Positions 9,401-17,867 are shown, counted from the first letter of the stretch. The stretch: DNA of 64,000 nt from Amycolatopsis anabasis (GCF_009765355.1 NZ_VTHK01000027.1:62001-126000); one strand, 5' to 3'. Numbers and translations are program-made. Notes: generated from the letters alone by a model not told the origin.

Positions 9401-10058
9401 CCAGGCCCGCCGTGCCAAGCGCGCGGAGAAGGACCTCGCGCTGCTGGGCAAGGTCAACCCGCTCGCGCTGGAGGAGTTCGCGGCGCTGGAGGAGCGGTAC
9501 AAGTTCCTGTCCACCCAGCTGGAGGACCTGAAGGCGACCCGCAAGGATCTGCTGACGGTCATCAAAGAGGTGGACGACAAGATCCTCGAGGTGTTCACCT
9601 CGGCCTACGAGGACGTGGCCCGCGAGTTCGAGGTCGTCTTCTCGGTGCTGTTCCCCGGCGGTGAGGGCCGCATGGTGCTCACCGAACCGGACGACATGCT
9701 GGCCACCGGCGTCGACGTCGAGGCGCGGCCGCCGGGCAAGAAGGTCAAGCGCCTGTCGCTGCTGTCCGGCGGGGAGAAGTCCCTGGTCGCCGTCGCCATG
9801 CTGGTGGCGATCTTCCGGGCCCGCCCCTCGCCGTTCTACGTGATGGACGAGGTCGAGGCCGCGCTGGACGACACGAACATGCGCCGCCTGATCGGCCTGC
9901 TGGAGCAGCTGCGGGAGTCGTCGCAGCTGATCATCATCACCCACCAGAAGCCGACCATGGAGATCGCGGACGCGCTCTACGGCGTGAGCATGCAGGGCGA
10001 CGGGATCACCAAGGTCATCTCGCAACGATTGCGTACCGAAGAAACCGCGTCCGCGTAA
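6465..10058 (+). CDS. smc: SMC, chromosome segregation ATPase
   Basis: Structural maintenance of chromosomes protein, 1197 residues, the family's usual size. It forms a dimer that, with ScpA/ScpB, compacts and separates chromosomes. N-terminal Walker A GPNGSGKSN is at residues 31-39. Two long Ala/Glu/Arg-rich coiled coils flank a hinge at about 500-680 (AALGPVADAVAV region). The C-terminal head has the signature LSGGEKSL (about 1100) and Walker B YVMDEVEAALDD (about 1127). The GTG start follows a GGAGGG ribosome site and gives the canonical MHLKSLTLKGFKSF beginning. It belongs to the conserved smc-ftsY-amtB-glnK-glnD-ffh block, here split by insertions. Confidence 0.98.
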   Translation: MHLKSLTLKGFKSFASATTLRFEPGITCVVGPNGSGKSNVLDALRWVMGTQGAKDLRGGKMEDVIFAGTAGRAPLGRAEVTLTIDNTDGALPIDYTEVSITRRMFRDGASEYEINGSTCRLMDVQELLSDSGIGREMHVIVGQGQLSQILESKPEERRGFIEEAAGVLKHRKRKEKALRKLTAMQGNLDRLGDLTTELRRQLKPLGKQAEIARKAQAVQSELRDSRLRLLADDLVTQRADLQKEEADEKAARARRSEVEQALEVVTAEQTTLEEQLAEDAPRLAAAQDTWYKLSALAERLRGTVRLAVERQRHLTAEVQAPTGGRDPEELLAEAEQVAEREEELNEAVAVARSTLSETVQRREQLEHAVQAAERAHMAAVRAIADRREGLAKLTGQVEALRSKNGATSDEIDRLTVGIDEAAERAEIAAEELEQARAEGGVEESDDADLQVRHDRAVEANNAAKARVEELVKAERTAEREIASEKARVDALSMGLKRKDGAGALLGASDELPGLLGSVAALLTVEAGYEVALAAALGPVADAVAVQGGEDALAALRYLKNNDSGRAGILLGGQDHSADTADWPSLPTGARWAREVVSAPETLRPAVERALDRVAVVDTLETARRLVAVHPEISTVTAEGDVFGSHWAVGGSARSESVIEVQAAVDEARDRMLAAERALERTTAELEGARAEQQARREEVGQAKDALGEAKVRKARSSERLSRMEQAARSAEADVERLRNQRAKVEQSREEALAKLAELEERLTAVAEQDVDEDPDTTERDQAADELAVVRQEEVEARLALRTAEERARGIAGKADSLRRAAHAEQQARERAEKARLARARGAEIATAVVEGGELALERIEVSVQRAAAERDTVQAARADREQALAQVRNRVRELAGELEKLTDAVHRDEVLRAEQRLRLEQLETKIAEDFGIGLEDLVNEYGPHVPVPPSAGEMAEYEEAKERGEAVTPPPPMPYDRDTQARRAKRAEKDLALLGKVNPLALEEFAALEERYKFLSTQLEDLKATRKDLLTVIKEVDDKILEVFTSAYEDVAREFEVVFSVLFPGGEGRMVLTEPDDMLATGVDVEARPPGKKVKRLSLLSGGEKSLVAVAMLVAIFRARPSPFYVMDEVEAALDDTNMRRLIGLLEQLRESSQLIIITHQKPTMEIADALYGVSMQGDGITKVISQRLRTEETASA

Positions 10059-10128
10059 CAACTTCGCGTTTGGTACAGACCACCCATGTGGCGCTAGACA
10101 TATCCGCTTAACATCCATTTTACTTGGT

Positions 10129-10144
10129 GAGTAATCGATTACTC
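10129..10144. promoter_or_regulatory. 16-bp perfect palindrome upstream of the GH172-type gene, possible LacI-type operator
   Basis: GAGTAATCGATTACTC is fully self-complementary with a central CG and lies 46 bases before the chosen start of the glycoside hydrolase gene. A/T-rich flanks around a central CG dyad are common in LacI-family operators. The regulator assignment is inference, and no LacI gene lies in the window. Confidence 0.55.
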
Positions 10145-10189
10145 GCGCCCGGGGGCGCGGGTCCTTTGGCGTTGTGGGCAGGAGTAGTC

Positions 10190-12769
10190 GTGTCCAGGAA
10201 TTCTGTTGTCGCGCCCGGAAAATCGCGAAGATCATTCGCCGCACTCGTCCTGTCGCTCCTGGCCGCGCTCGCGATGGCCGTCAGCCCGGCGCAGGCGGCC
10301 GCGGCGCCCGCCAAGGAGGCGCCCGCGAAGGGGCCGGTCGGCTGGGACACCTACCGCACGCTGGACGGCCTGGAGCGGCTCCGGCCGGGCGAGCAGGTCA
10401 AGCAGTTCTCCAGTTTCGACCGGCGGGGACTCAACGACGACGGCTTCGAGGGCACCTACTCGTGCCTGACCAACGAGCCGAACGGCCGGTGCGTAATCGC
10501 CGACGTGCACGGCGCCGGGGAGATCTCGTCGATGTGGTTCACCTACCGGGCGGACTCGGTGCTGGCGATCGGGGACATCTCCATCGAGCTGGACGGCCGG
10601 GTCGTGCTGCAGGGCGTGCTGCAGGACATCGTCAACGGGGCCAAGGGCGCGCCGTTCGTGTGGCCGCTGGTCGGCAACTCGGCGGACACCATGGGTGGCA
10701 CGGTGATCAAGGTCCCGATGCCGTTCACGCACTCGATGCGGATCACCACCCAGAACAACCCGCACTTCTACCACGTGACGTACCGGCAGTTCGCCGACGC
10801 CGAGGGCGTGCGCACGTTCGATCCGAGCGACAAGGCGCTGGACGTGGTGAACCGGTTGCGGGGCTTCGGGGTCCGCGATCCGAAACCGCCCGCGCCCGGT
10901 GCGTCGACGCAGCGGGCCGGGGTGGACCTGGCGCCGGGGGCGACCCTGCAACTGCCCGCGGCCGCCGGGCCGCGGCGGATCAGCGAGCTGTCGATGCGGC
11001 TGCCGCAGGCGATCACCTCACCGGGGGTCATCGACGACGGCCGCGCGTACAAACCGGGTGGCAGCTCGTTCACCGTCGCCGTCTCACCGGACAACCAGGG
11101 CGTGCGCCTGACCCGCCGGTACGACCCGAAGATCGCCGATCAGCACGCGACGGTTTCGGTCGACGGCAAGCAGGTCGGCGAGTGGCGCAACGGCGCGGCG
11201 ACCCCGCCGGACACCTGGGCGGACCAGTCGATCGTGATCCCGCAGTCGGTCTCCGGCGGGAAGTCGCGGCTGTCGGTGAGCAACGCGTTCGTCTCGTCGA
11301 GCTTCGACGTCAACGAGTTCCGGTACGAGGTGCACAGCCGGGTCGGCGGCCAGTGGGTGCGCACCGACCTGCTCGATGTCGGGCCGAACCACCCCAACGA
11401 GGAGGCCGCGCACGACTACCGGATCGTCGGCCAGCGCTGGGAAGGCCTGGGCACCTTCGTCTACCCGACTCCCGCGGACCAGGTCGCCCGGGCGGACGCG
11501 ATCCTGGAGGGCCTGCGGTTGCGGATCACCTTCGACGGGCAGACCACAGTGGACGCTCCGGTCGGCGAGTTCTTCGGTTCCGGGCTGGGCAAGTACGAGG
11601 CCCGGAACCTGATGCAGTCGATCGACACCACGGAGAACGGCGCGTTCACGTCGTGGTGGCCGATGCCGTACGCGAAGGGCGCGATGATCGAGCTGGTCAA
11701 CACGTCGAACGTGGCGATCAGCGGGGGAAGCTTCGCGGTCACCTCGGCGCCCGCGCCGAAGCTGCCCGGTGATCTGGCCCGCGACGGGAAGCTCGGCTAC
11801 TTCCACGCCACGCACAACCGGGGCGACACCGTGCCGGACAAGGAATGGGGTTTCCTCAACACCGGCGGCAAGGGTGTCTTCTACGGCGTGACGACCAGCA
11901 TGCGCGGGCGGATCGCACCGGGCGGTCCGCTCCATCCGATGAGTTACCTGGAAGGCGACGAGCGGGTGTACGCCGACGGGTCGGCCAGCCCGGCGATGAT
12001 CGGCACCGGTTCGGAGGACTTCTACGAGTCCGGCTGGTACTTCATGGACGACGAGTGGGGGCACCGCGAAGGCGTGCCGTACGCGATGCCGCAGGCCGGG
12101 CTGGTCAGCGAGGAATGGCAGCGGGACGGCTGCCAGAACGTGTGCCTGAACGCCTACCGGTTGCTGATGGCCGACGCGGTGCCGTTCGGCCGGGGGCTGG
12201 AGTTCGACATCGAGCACGGCCCCGACTCCGACCGGCCGTCCGAGTACAGCTCCACGGCGTACTGGTACGGGCAGGCCGCGCCGTCGCTGGCGCAGTCGGA
12301 CGTGGTGGACGCGGCCGACGACACCAGCCGGGCGCTGCACGGGTACTCGGCGATCGGCGAGACCCGGGGCACGCTGGAGTCGACGTTCGAGGGCAAGGGC
12401 GACCGCACCCCGGTCACCGGCGGCACCACGGCGGCGACCGGCCCGATCCGGTTCACCGCGAAGGTCGACCAGGCGAACGGCGGTCTGCGCCTGCACCGAG
12501 TGTCCGACCAGCTGGCGCCGTTCCAGCGGGCGAACGTGTTCGTCGACGACCGGTTCGTGGGCGAGTGGTACCAGCCGCTGGGCAACCGGTTCTCCAGGTG
12601 GCTGGAGGACAGCTTCGACGTGCCGTTCTGGGCGTCGGCCGGTAAGGCGGCGGTCCAGGTGCGGCTCGAACCGGTCGGCGGCGCACCCGCCTGGTCCGGT
12701 TCGCGCTACACCGTCCTGTCCCAGGTCGGCCCCGCCCCGGTCCCCGGCACCCCCACCGGCCGCGACTGA
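10190..12769 (+). CDS. Secreted DUF2961 / GH172-type glycoside hydrolase
   Basis: An 859-residue exported protein. The N-terminus has a basic region, a hydrophobic core (FAALVLSLLAALAMAV) and an AxA site at about residue 35, a typical signal peptide. The mature part begins VGWDTYRTLDGLERLRPGEQ and contains the DUF2961 hallmarks ISSMWFTY and GTGSEDFYESGWYF. DUF2961 is now glycoside hydrolase family 172, whose known members act on fructofuranosides or D-arabinofuranosides, including D-arabinan. Substrate here is unknown; cell-wall arabinan is an attractive guess. A second DUF2961-like stretch may lie C-terminally. GTG 10190 was chosen because AGGAG lies 5 bases upstream and the signal peptide then starts correctly. 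Confidence 0.82.
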   Translation: MSRNSVVAPGKSRRSFAALVLSLLAALAMAVSPAQAAAAPAKEAPAKGPVGWDTYRTLDGLERLRPGEQVKQFSSFDRRGLNDDGFEGTYSCLTNEPNGRCVIADVHGAGEISSMWFTYRADSVLAIGDISIELDGRVVLQGVLQDIVNGAKGAPFVWPLVGNSADTMGGTVIKVPMPFTHSMRITTQNNPHFYHVTYRQFADAEGVRTFDPSDKALDVVNRLRGFGVRDPKPPAPGASTQRAGVDLAPGATLQLPAAAGPRRISELSMRLPQAITSPGVIDDGRAYKPGGSSFTVAVSPDNQGVRLTRRYDPKIADQHATVSVDGKQVGEWRNGAATPPDTWADQSIVIPQSVSGGKSRLSVSNAFVSSSFDVNEFRYEVHSRVGGQWVRTDLLDVGPNHPNEEAAHDYRIVGQRWEGLGTFVYPTPADQVARADAILEGLRLRITFDGQTTVDAPVGEFFGSGLGKYEARNLMQSIDTTENGAFTSWWPMPYAKGAMIELVNTSNVAISGGSFAVTSAPAPKLPGDLARDGKLGYFHATHNRGDTVPDKEWGFLNTGGKGVFYGVTTSMRGRIAPGGPLHPMSYLEGDERVYADGSASPAMIGTGSEDFYESGWYFMDDEWGHREGVPYAMPQAGLVSEEWQRDGCQNVCLNAYRLLMADAVPFGRGLEFDIEHGPDSDRPSEYSSTAYWYGQAAPSLAQSDVVDAADDTSRALHGYSAIGETRGTLESTFEGKGDRTPVTGGTTAATGPIRFTAKVDQANGGLRLHRVSDQLAPFQRANVFVDDRFVGEWYQPLGNRFSRWLEDSFDVPFWASAGKAAVQVRLEPVGGAPAWSGSRYTVLSQVGPAPVPGTPTGRD

Positions 12770-12780
12770 GAGCCGCACTA

Positions 12781-12826
12781 CCCCCAAAGTGTCCTTCCTG
12801 CACACGCAAGGACGGCACTTTGGGGG
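12781..12826. terminator. Bidirectional terminator-like hairpin between convergent genes
   Basis: Arms CCCCCAAAGTG (12781-12791) and CACTTTGGGGG (12816-12826) pair perfectly. The inner TCCTT and AAGGA (12792-12796, 12808-12812) extend the stem after a 3-base bulge. It lies 11 bases after the hydrolase stop and 10 bases before the stop of the opposing gene, so it can serve both strands. Confidence 0.7.
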
Positions 12827-12836
12827 AAGAGTGCCG

Positions 12837-13436
12837 TTACTCGATCGGGGCGACGCCGTTCCAGTCGGCGAGTGGAGCGCAGTGCCAGCGCCACTTGGTC
12901 AGGCGCGGGTGACCGGGTAGCGCGAGGCGGCCGTTGGCCCAGCGCAGGGCGTCCCACGGATCGGCGTCGCCGGGCGCCCACGGGAACAGCCGCCGCACGG
13001 TGGCCTCGGCGAGTTCGGGCGACGGGCGGAACGGCACACCGAGGCCGCGCGCGGCGTCCTCGGTGTGCACGAGCAGTTCGTCGCAGGCCATCCCGGCGAA
13101 CCCGGACGGATCCGCCAGCCCCCACGGATGCCAGCCCCGGGTGTCCTGCGGGGTGCCCGCGATCACCAGGGCCAGCACCGACGCCCCGGCCGAAACCGTC
13201 GCGATCAGCTCCCGCGCCGACGCGTCCGGCCGCACCTTGATATCCAAAGTGGACAGTTCGGTCGGCCCGGCGACCAGGTCCTGCGGGTACCAGACGAACG
13301 TGTTCCCGATGTGCGCCACGACTTCGGCGACGGTCATCTCCAGCTCCGGGATGTCCCGGGTCCAGTCGGCCTCGGCGTGCTCCAGCAGGAAGCCGGTGCA
13401 TTCCGCGGCCGCCCGGCGCAGCGTGGCGGCATCCAC
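12837..13436 (-). CDS. Maleylpyruvate isomerase N-terminal (MDMPI/DinB-like) domain protein
   Basis: A 199-residue protein resembling the actinobacterial MDMPI_N/DinB-like four-helix family. It starts MDAATLRRAAAECTGFLLEH, followed by the helix motif VAEVVAHIGNTFVWY with a possible metal-binding histidine, and CDELLVHTEDAARGLG with another. Known relatives bind a divalent metal and act in mycothiol-dependent reactions, but most are uncharacterised. It is the last gene of a minus-strand set, with one base between its GTG and the upstream symporter stop. Specific function unknown. Confidence 0.7.
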   Translation of the reverse strand: MDAATLRRAAAECTGFLLEHAEADWTRDIPELEMTVAEVVAHIGNTFVWYPQDLVAGPTELSTLDIKVRPDASARELIATVSAGASVLALVIAGTPQDTRGWHPWGLADPSGFAGMACDELLVHTEDAARGLGVPFRPSPELAEATVRRLFPWAPGDADPWDALRWANGRLALPGHPRLTKWRWHCAPLADWNGVAPIE

Positions 13437-13437
13437 G

Positions 13438-15018
13438 TCAGGCCGCCTCGGCTTCCGGTTCCTTCGCGGGAGCGGGTTCGACGGCCTTCGGATCGGGAGT
13501 CCGGTGCCGCAGCGAAAGCAGCCCGCCGACGATCAGCGTGATCACCACGCCGAGCACGGTGTACCACGGGAACGCCAGGGCCACCTTGTCCCCGCCCGCC
13601 TTGCCGAAGTCGACGCCGAGCAGGGAACCGCTCGCCTTGCTGAACTTGAGCCCGAGGATGACGAACGCCATCACCACCACGGTCACCACGAACGCGATGA
13701 TCGCGTCCCGCTGCCGGGCCCGTTTGACCAGCAGTCCGAGCAGGAACGCCCCGAGCAGCGCGCCGTAGGTGTACCCCGTGATGGAGAGTCCCTGCACCAC
13801 GATCGGGTCGCTGGTCGAGGCGTAGGACGCGAAGAACCCCGCGAAGACGATCAGCAGCCCGGCCCAGATCACCGTCCAGATCCGGCCCTGCTTCAACCGG
13901 TCCGCTTCGGACAGTTGACGCCCGATGACCCGTTCGTAGACGTCGGTGACCGTGGACGAGGCGAGCGCGCCGAGCGAGGAACTCAGCGCGGCGGCCAGGA
14001 TCCCGGCGATCACGAAACCGGACAGGCCGCTCGGCAGTTCGGTGACGATGTAGTTCGCGAACAACTCGTCGTTGCTGCGCAGGCCGAGTTGCTTGACCGG
14101 ATCGACCCCGTTGTAGAAGGCCCACAGCATGACGCCGATGAACAGGAAGAGCGCGAACTGCAGGAAGACCACGACACCGCTCGCGATCAGCGCCTTCTGG
14201 CTGGCCCGCAGATCGTTGGTGGCCTGCAGGCGCTGCACGATCAGCTGGTCCGAGCCGTGCGACGCCATCGAGAGCACCGCGCCACCGAGCACCGCGGTGA
14301 GCACCGCGTACTGCCCGGTCAGCGCGTGGGAGCTGAAGTCGAGGATCTGGAACTTGCTGGCGTCGAAGGCCCGGTCCAGCCAGCCGCCGGGCAGGTTCTC
14401 CGCCAGCACCCAGATCACCACGATCCCGCCGAGCACGTACCAGAGCATCTGGATCGCGTCGACCCAGACGACCGCGCGGACCCCGCCGAAGAAGCTGTAG
14501 ATGACCATCGCGACGCCCAGTGCGAGCACGATCAGCCAGTAGGAGACGTTCACGCCGTACGCGCCGAGCACCACCTTGATCGGGATGGCGGTGGCGAACA
14601 GCCGGAGACCGTCGGCCAGCAGGCGGGTCAGCAGGAACGTCACCGACGCCGTGCCCTGCAGCCCGCTGCCGAAACGCTTGCCGAGGAACGCGTACGCGGT
14701 GACCAGATTCCCCGCCACGTAACGGGGAAGCAGGACGAACGACACCACGATCCGGCCCAGGATGTAGCCGATGGCCAGCGACAGGTAGGTCATGCCGCCC
14801 GCTTCGGGCTTGGCGATGTAGGCCACCGTGGGCACCGAAAGCACAGTCAATGTGGACGTTTCGGCGGAAACGACCGAAAGGCACGCGACCCACCACGAGA
14901 TCTTGCCCTCGCCGACGAAGTAGTCGTTGCCGGACTTCTGCCGGCCGCCGATCGCGATGCCGAGCAACGGCATCCCCACCAGAAAGATCGCGATGATCGC
15001 GAGGTCAAGAGCGCGCAT
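13438..15018 (-). CDS. Sodium:solute symporter (SSS family)
   Basis: An integral membrane transporter of 526 residues with about 12-13 hydrophobic helices, in the sodium/solute symporter family. The start MRALDLAIIAIFLVGMPLLG, the segment GKISWWVACLSVVSAETSTL and the YSFFGGVRAVVWVDAIQM stretch are typical of SSS sugar/acid carriers. Its start overlaps the 3' end of anmK by 14 bases, so the two are translationally coupled. This suggests it imports the AnmK substrate 1,6-anhydro-N-acetylmuramic acid or a related muropeptide sugar. That link is inference. The C-terminus ends in a charged Ala/Pro/Glu tail. Confidence 0.88.
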   Translation of the reverse strand: MRALDLAIIAIFLVGMPLLGIAIGGRQKSGNDYFVGEGKISWWVACLSVVSAETSTLTVLSVPTVAYIAKPEAGGMTYLSLAIGYILGRIVVSFVLLPRYVAGNLVTAYAFLGKRFGSGLQGTASVTFLLTRLLADGLRLFATAIPIKVVLGAYGVNVSYWLIVLALGVAMVIYSFFGGVRAVVWVDAIQMLWYVLGGIVVIWVLAENLPGGWLDRAFDASKFQILDFSSHALTGQYAVLTAVLGGAVLSMASHGSDQLIVQRLQATNDLRASQKALIASGVVVFLQFALFLFIGVMLWAFYNGVDPVKQLGLRSNDELFANYIVTELPSGLSGFVIAGILAAALSSSLGALASSTVTDVYERVIGRQLSEADRLKQGRIWTVIWAGLLIVFAGFFASYASTSDPIVVQGLSITGYTYGALLGAFLLGLLVKRARQRDAIIAFVVTVVVMAFVILGLKFSKASGSLLGVDFGKAGGDKVALAFPWYTVLGVVITLIVGGLLSLRHRTPDPKAVEPAPAKEPEAEAA

Positions 15019-16252
15019 TCATATCTCCTACCGGTAGTGCCGTGGGCGCCGCTACCCGCAGGCGGGTCACGGTTTCCGAACGTGTGGCGGGCAGGCGCAG
15101 GGGACCCGCGCCGGGGGTGATGCTGCCGAGCAGCCGGGGGCCGGAGGCGCCGGTCGCGCTGGGCAGGTTGGCCGGGAGCCCGTGCCAGGTGAGCCAGCCG
15201 AGCAACGCGGTCAGGTAGGCCTCCTTGGCCGCGCGGGGCAGGCCGAGTTCGTCGCTCGTGCGCACCGCCGCGCCGGGCAGGCGATGGGCCAGGGCTCGCA
15301 TGAGCACCGGATTCTCGACGCCACCGCCGGAGGCCACCACGGCGTGCGGCGCGTGCCGCGCGCACGCCGCCGCGATGGTCGCCGCGGTCAGTTCGGTCAG
15401 CGTGGCCAGCAGATCCGCGTCCGCCACGGGCTCCAGGCCCTCGAGCGCGGTGTGCAGGTAGTCGGCGTGGAACCGCTCCTTGCCGGTCGACTTCGGCGGC
15501 GCGTCCGCGTAGTACGGATCCCGCAGCAACCGCTCCAGCAGGTCCAGCCGCACCTGTCCGCGTTCGGCGATCTTCCCGCCGAGATCGCTGCGCTGCCCGC
15601 CGCCGGTGACCTGGTGCGCGGCCAGATCGAGCAACGCGTTCCCCGGCCCGGTGTCGTACGCGAGCACGTCCCCGTCCGGGCCGACGACCGTGATGTTGGC
15701 GATCCCGCCGATGTTGAGCCCGATCGCGGGTCGGCCACCGTCCTCCGCGAGGCCGCGCAGCCACAACGCGTCGAGCGTGCTGGCGAGCGGGGCGCCGTGC
15801 CCGCCGGCCGCGACGTCCCGGGCCCGCAGATCGGCGACGACCGGCAGCCCGGTGCGCTCGGCGATCCACGCGGGTTGCCCGAGCTGCAGCGTGCCCAGCG
15901 CGTGCCCGCCCTCGACCCAGTGGAAGATCGTCTGCCCGAGCGAGGCGACCAGCTCGGCCCGCCCGCCCGCGAGCCGGTCTATCCCGGTCCGCGCGGCCTC
16001 GGCGAACGCCTGCCCGACCAGGGTGTCGAGCTGGGTCAGTTCCGCCGCGCTGCACTCGCGCGGGGGCAGGGCGGCGAGCAGCCGTTCGCGCAGCTCTTCG
16101 GGGTACGCCAGCTCGAGTTCCCCCAGCGGCCGCAGCACGGCTTCTTCGCCCTCGGCGCGCAACTCGGCGGCGGCCACGTCGATGCCGTCGATCGACGTGC
16201 CGGAGATCAGGCCGACGACCCGGACGCCGTCGTCCGGAAAGTGCGAGGTCAC
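15005..16252 (-). CDS. anmK: Anhydro-N-acetylmuramic acid kinase
   Basis: Converts 1,6-anhydro-MurNAc plus ATP to MurNAc-6-phosphate, recycling cell-wall sugar. Motifs read directly: GLISGTSIDGIDVA near the start, GQTIFHW, LNIGGIANIT and YDTGPGNALLD, all typical of AnmK. GTG 16252 gives 415 residues. The frame stays open upstream to 16411, but the extra residues (basic, PRK-rich) do not look like AnmK. No clear ribosome site was found, so the start is moderately certain. The gene leads a minus-strand operon with the symporter. Confidence 0.9.
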   Translation of the reverse strand: MTSHFPDDGVRVVGLISGTSIDGIDVAAAELRAEGEEAVLRPLGELELAYPEELRERLLAALPPRECSAAELTQLDTLVGQAFAEAARTGIDRLAGGRAELVASLGQTIFHWVEGGHALGTLQLGQPAWIAERTGLPVVADLRARDVAAGGHGAPLASTLDALWLRGLAEDGGRPAIGLNIGGIANITVVGPDGDVLAYDTGPGNALLDLAAHQVTGGGQRSDLGGKIAERGQVRLDLLERLLRDPYYADAPPKSTGKERFHADYLHTALEGLEPVADADLLATLTELTAATIAAACARHAPHAVVASGGGVENPVLMRALAHRLPGAAVRTSDELGLPRAAKEAYLTALLGWLTWHGLPANLPSATGASGPRLLGSITPGAGPLRLPATRSETVTRLRVAAPTALPVGDMNARS

Positions 16253-16478
16253 TCGGGGTGGTCTAGTCCACTCGGGAGGGGTGCGCAAGCGATATCGTTT
16301 GTTCTTGTCCAAACCGATTCGTTCCGAGTTGAACTTTCTCGGCGCTCCCTCATGAGGTTTTCCCGGTGTGGCTTCGCGCCGTGTTCGTGTGGTCCCGCCT
16401 GCCGCGTGCAAATGCGGCCTTCGGTGCGTGGGGCGCTAGTGGGGCACATGGTGCCGCTGTGCCGGTAGCGCGAGGACA

Positions 16479-16493
16479 CCAATGCGGCATTGG
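16479..16493. repeat. Short inverted repeat in the anmK-ftsY divergent gap
   Basis: CCAATG-CGG-CATTGG, a perfect 6-bp dyad, lies 45 bases before ftsY within the 285-base gap 16253-16537. A second small dyad, GCCGC-N8-GCGGC, is at 16401-16418. Promoters for both genes must be here, but I cannot place -35/-10 boxes with confidence. Confidence 0.4.
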
Positions 16494-16537
16494 GGGAGGT
16501 TCCCGCGGGTGCGAGGTGCGGATGCGAGGATGGCGGC

Positions 16538-17863
16538 GTGTCGACCAACCTCTGGTTCTGGATCGTTGTCGTTGTCGTCGTCGTGCTGGCGATCGCGCTC
16601 GTCAGCGGGCTGGCCATCGCGCGCCGGCGCAAGATCAGCCTGCGCGAGTCCAAGCCGGTCGAGGGGGAGCAGGCCAAGCCGAAGGGCGGGTCCTACACGG
16701 CCGGTGGCGGGATCGCGCTGGCGCCCGGCGGCGAAAAAGAGGCCGAGGCGGCGCCGGAACACCCCGCCGGGGAACGGACCGAGGTCGACGGGCAGCCCGG
16801 GGTCGGCGACGACGCCTCGGTGCCGCGGGACGCGCCGCGCCGGACGATCGTCGACGTCGGCCTGCCGGACGAGACCCAAGCGGCTCCGGTCGAGGAGGCA
16901 GCCGAGAAGCCCGAGGTCACCGAGGAGATCGCCCCGGCGACCGGGCGGATCGAACGCCTGCGCGGGCGGTTGTCGAAGTCGCGGTCGGTGTTCGGGCAGA
17001 GCCTGCTGGGCCTGCTCGGCGCGGGCGACCTGGACGAGGACTCGTGGCAGGACATCGAGGACACCCTGCTGGTGGCCGACCTCGGCGCGGCGACCACCAC
17101 GGAGATCGTGGAGAACCTGCGCGCCGAGCTGACCCGCCGCGCGGTGCGCGACTCGGAGGAGGCGCGCGCGGTGCTGCACGAGGTGCTCACCGGAGCGCTC
17201 CACCCCGACGCCGACCGGTCGGTCCGCGCGCTGCCGCACACGGTCGAGGGCGCCAAACAGCCCGCGGTCGTGCTGGTCGCGGGCGTGAACGGAACGGGGA
17301 AGACCACCACCACCGGCAAGCTCGCCCGCGTCCTCGTCGCGCAGGGCCGTCAGGTGCTGCTCGGCGCCGCGGACACCTTCCGGGCCGCGGCCGCCGACCA
17401 GCTGCAGACCTGGGCGTCGCGGGTCGGCGCGGAGGTCGTGCGCGGCAAGGAGGGCGCCGACCCGGCGGCGGTCGCGTTCGACGCGGTGAAGCGCGGTATC
17501 GACGCGGGCGTCGACGCCGTGCTGGTCGACACCGCCGGGCGGCTGCACACCAAGACCGGCCTGATGGACGAATTGGGCAAGGTCAAGCGCGTGGTGGAGA
17601 AGCAGGCCAAGGTCGACGAGGTGCTGCTCGTGCTGGACGCGACGACCGGGCAGAACGGCCTGGCCCAGGCCCGCGTGTTCGCCGAGGTCGTCGACGTCAC
17701 CGGGATCGTGCTGACCAAACTGGACGGCACCGCCAAGGGCGGCATCGTCTTCCAGGTGCAGCGCGAACTCGGCGTGCCGGTCAAACTGGTCGGTTTGGGC
17801 GAGGGCCCGGACGACCTGGCCCCCTTCGAACCCGGCGCCTTCGTCGACGCCCTGCTGAACTGA
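16538..17863 (+). CDS. ftsY: FtsY, signal recognition particle receptor
   Basis: GTPase that docks the SRP-ribosome complex at the membrane. The 441-residue product has an N-terminal membrane helix (about 5-28, WFWIVVVVVVVLAIALVSG), an acidic Ala/Glu linker typical of actinobacterial FtsY, then NG domains: G1 GVNGTGKTTTTGKLA (about 249), DTAGRLHTK, and TKLDGTAKGG. GTG 16538 has GAGG 8 bases upstream and gives the membrane helix at the N-terminus; an upstream GTG at 16490 is less likely. Its core neighbours smc (6.5 kb upstream) and amtB (36 kb downstream) are displaced by accessory genes. Confidence 0.97.
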   Translation: MSTNLWFWIVVVVVVVLAIALVSGLAIARRRKISLRESKPVEGEQAKPKGGSYTAGGGIALAPGGEKEAEAAPEHPAGERTEVDGQPGVGDDASVPRDAPRRTIVDVGLPDETQAAPVEEAAEKPEVTEEIAPATGRIERLRGRLSKSRSVFGQSLLGLLGAGDLDEDSWQDIEDTLLVADLGAATTTEIVENLRAELTRRAVRDSEEARAVLHEVLTGALHPDADRSVRALPHTVEGAKQPAVVLVAGVNGTGKTTTTGKLARVLVAQGRQVLLGAADTFRAAAADQLQTWASRVGAEVVRGKEGADPAAVAFDAVKRGIDAGVDAVLVDTAGRLHTKTGLMDELGKVKRVVEKQAKVDEVLLVLDATTGQNGLAQARVFAEVVDVTGIVLTKLDGTAKGGIVFQVQRELGVPVKLVGLGEGPDDLAPFEPGAFVDALLN

Positions 17864-17867
17864 CCCC

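Noticed and set aside
10124-10189. Upstream extension of the GH172-type gene to GTG 10124
   Set aside because: It would place 22 extra residues before the signal peptide and run across the palindrome; the later GTG has a good ribosome site.
6249-10244. Long open frame antisense to smc
   Set aside because: High GC content makes long open antisense frames common. The translation is a low-complexity Gly/Leu/Arg/Val mix without motifs, while the plus strand encodes unmistakable SMC.
16253-16411. N-terminal extension of AnmK
   Set aside because: The added residues are basic and unlike AnmK, and they cover the probable promoter region shared with ftsY.
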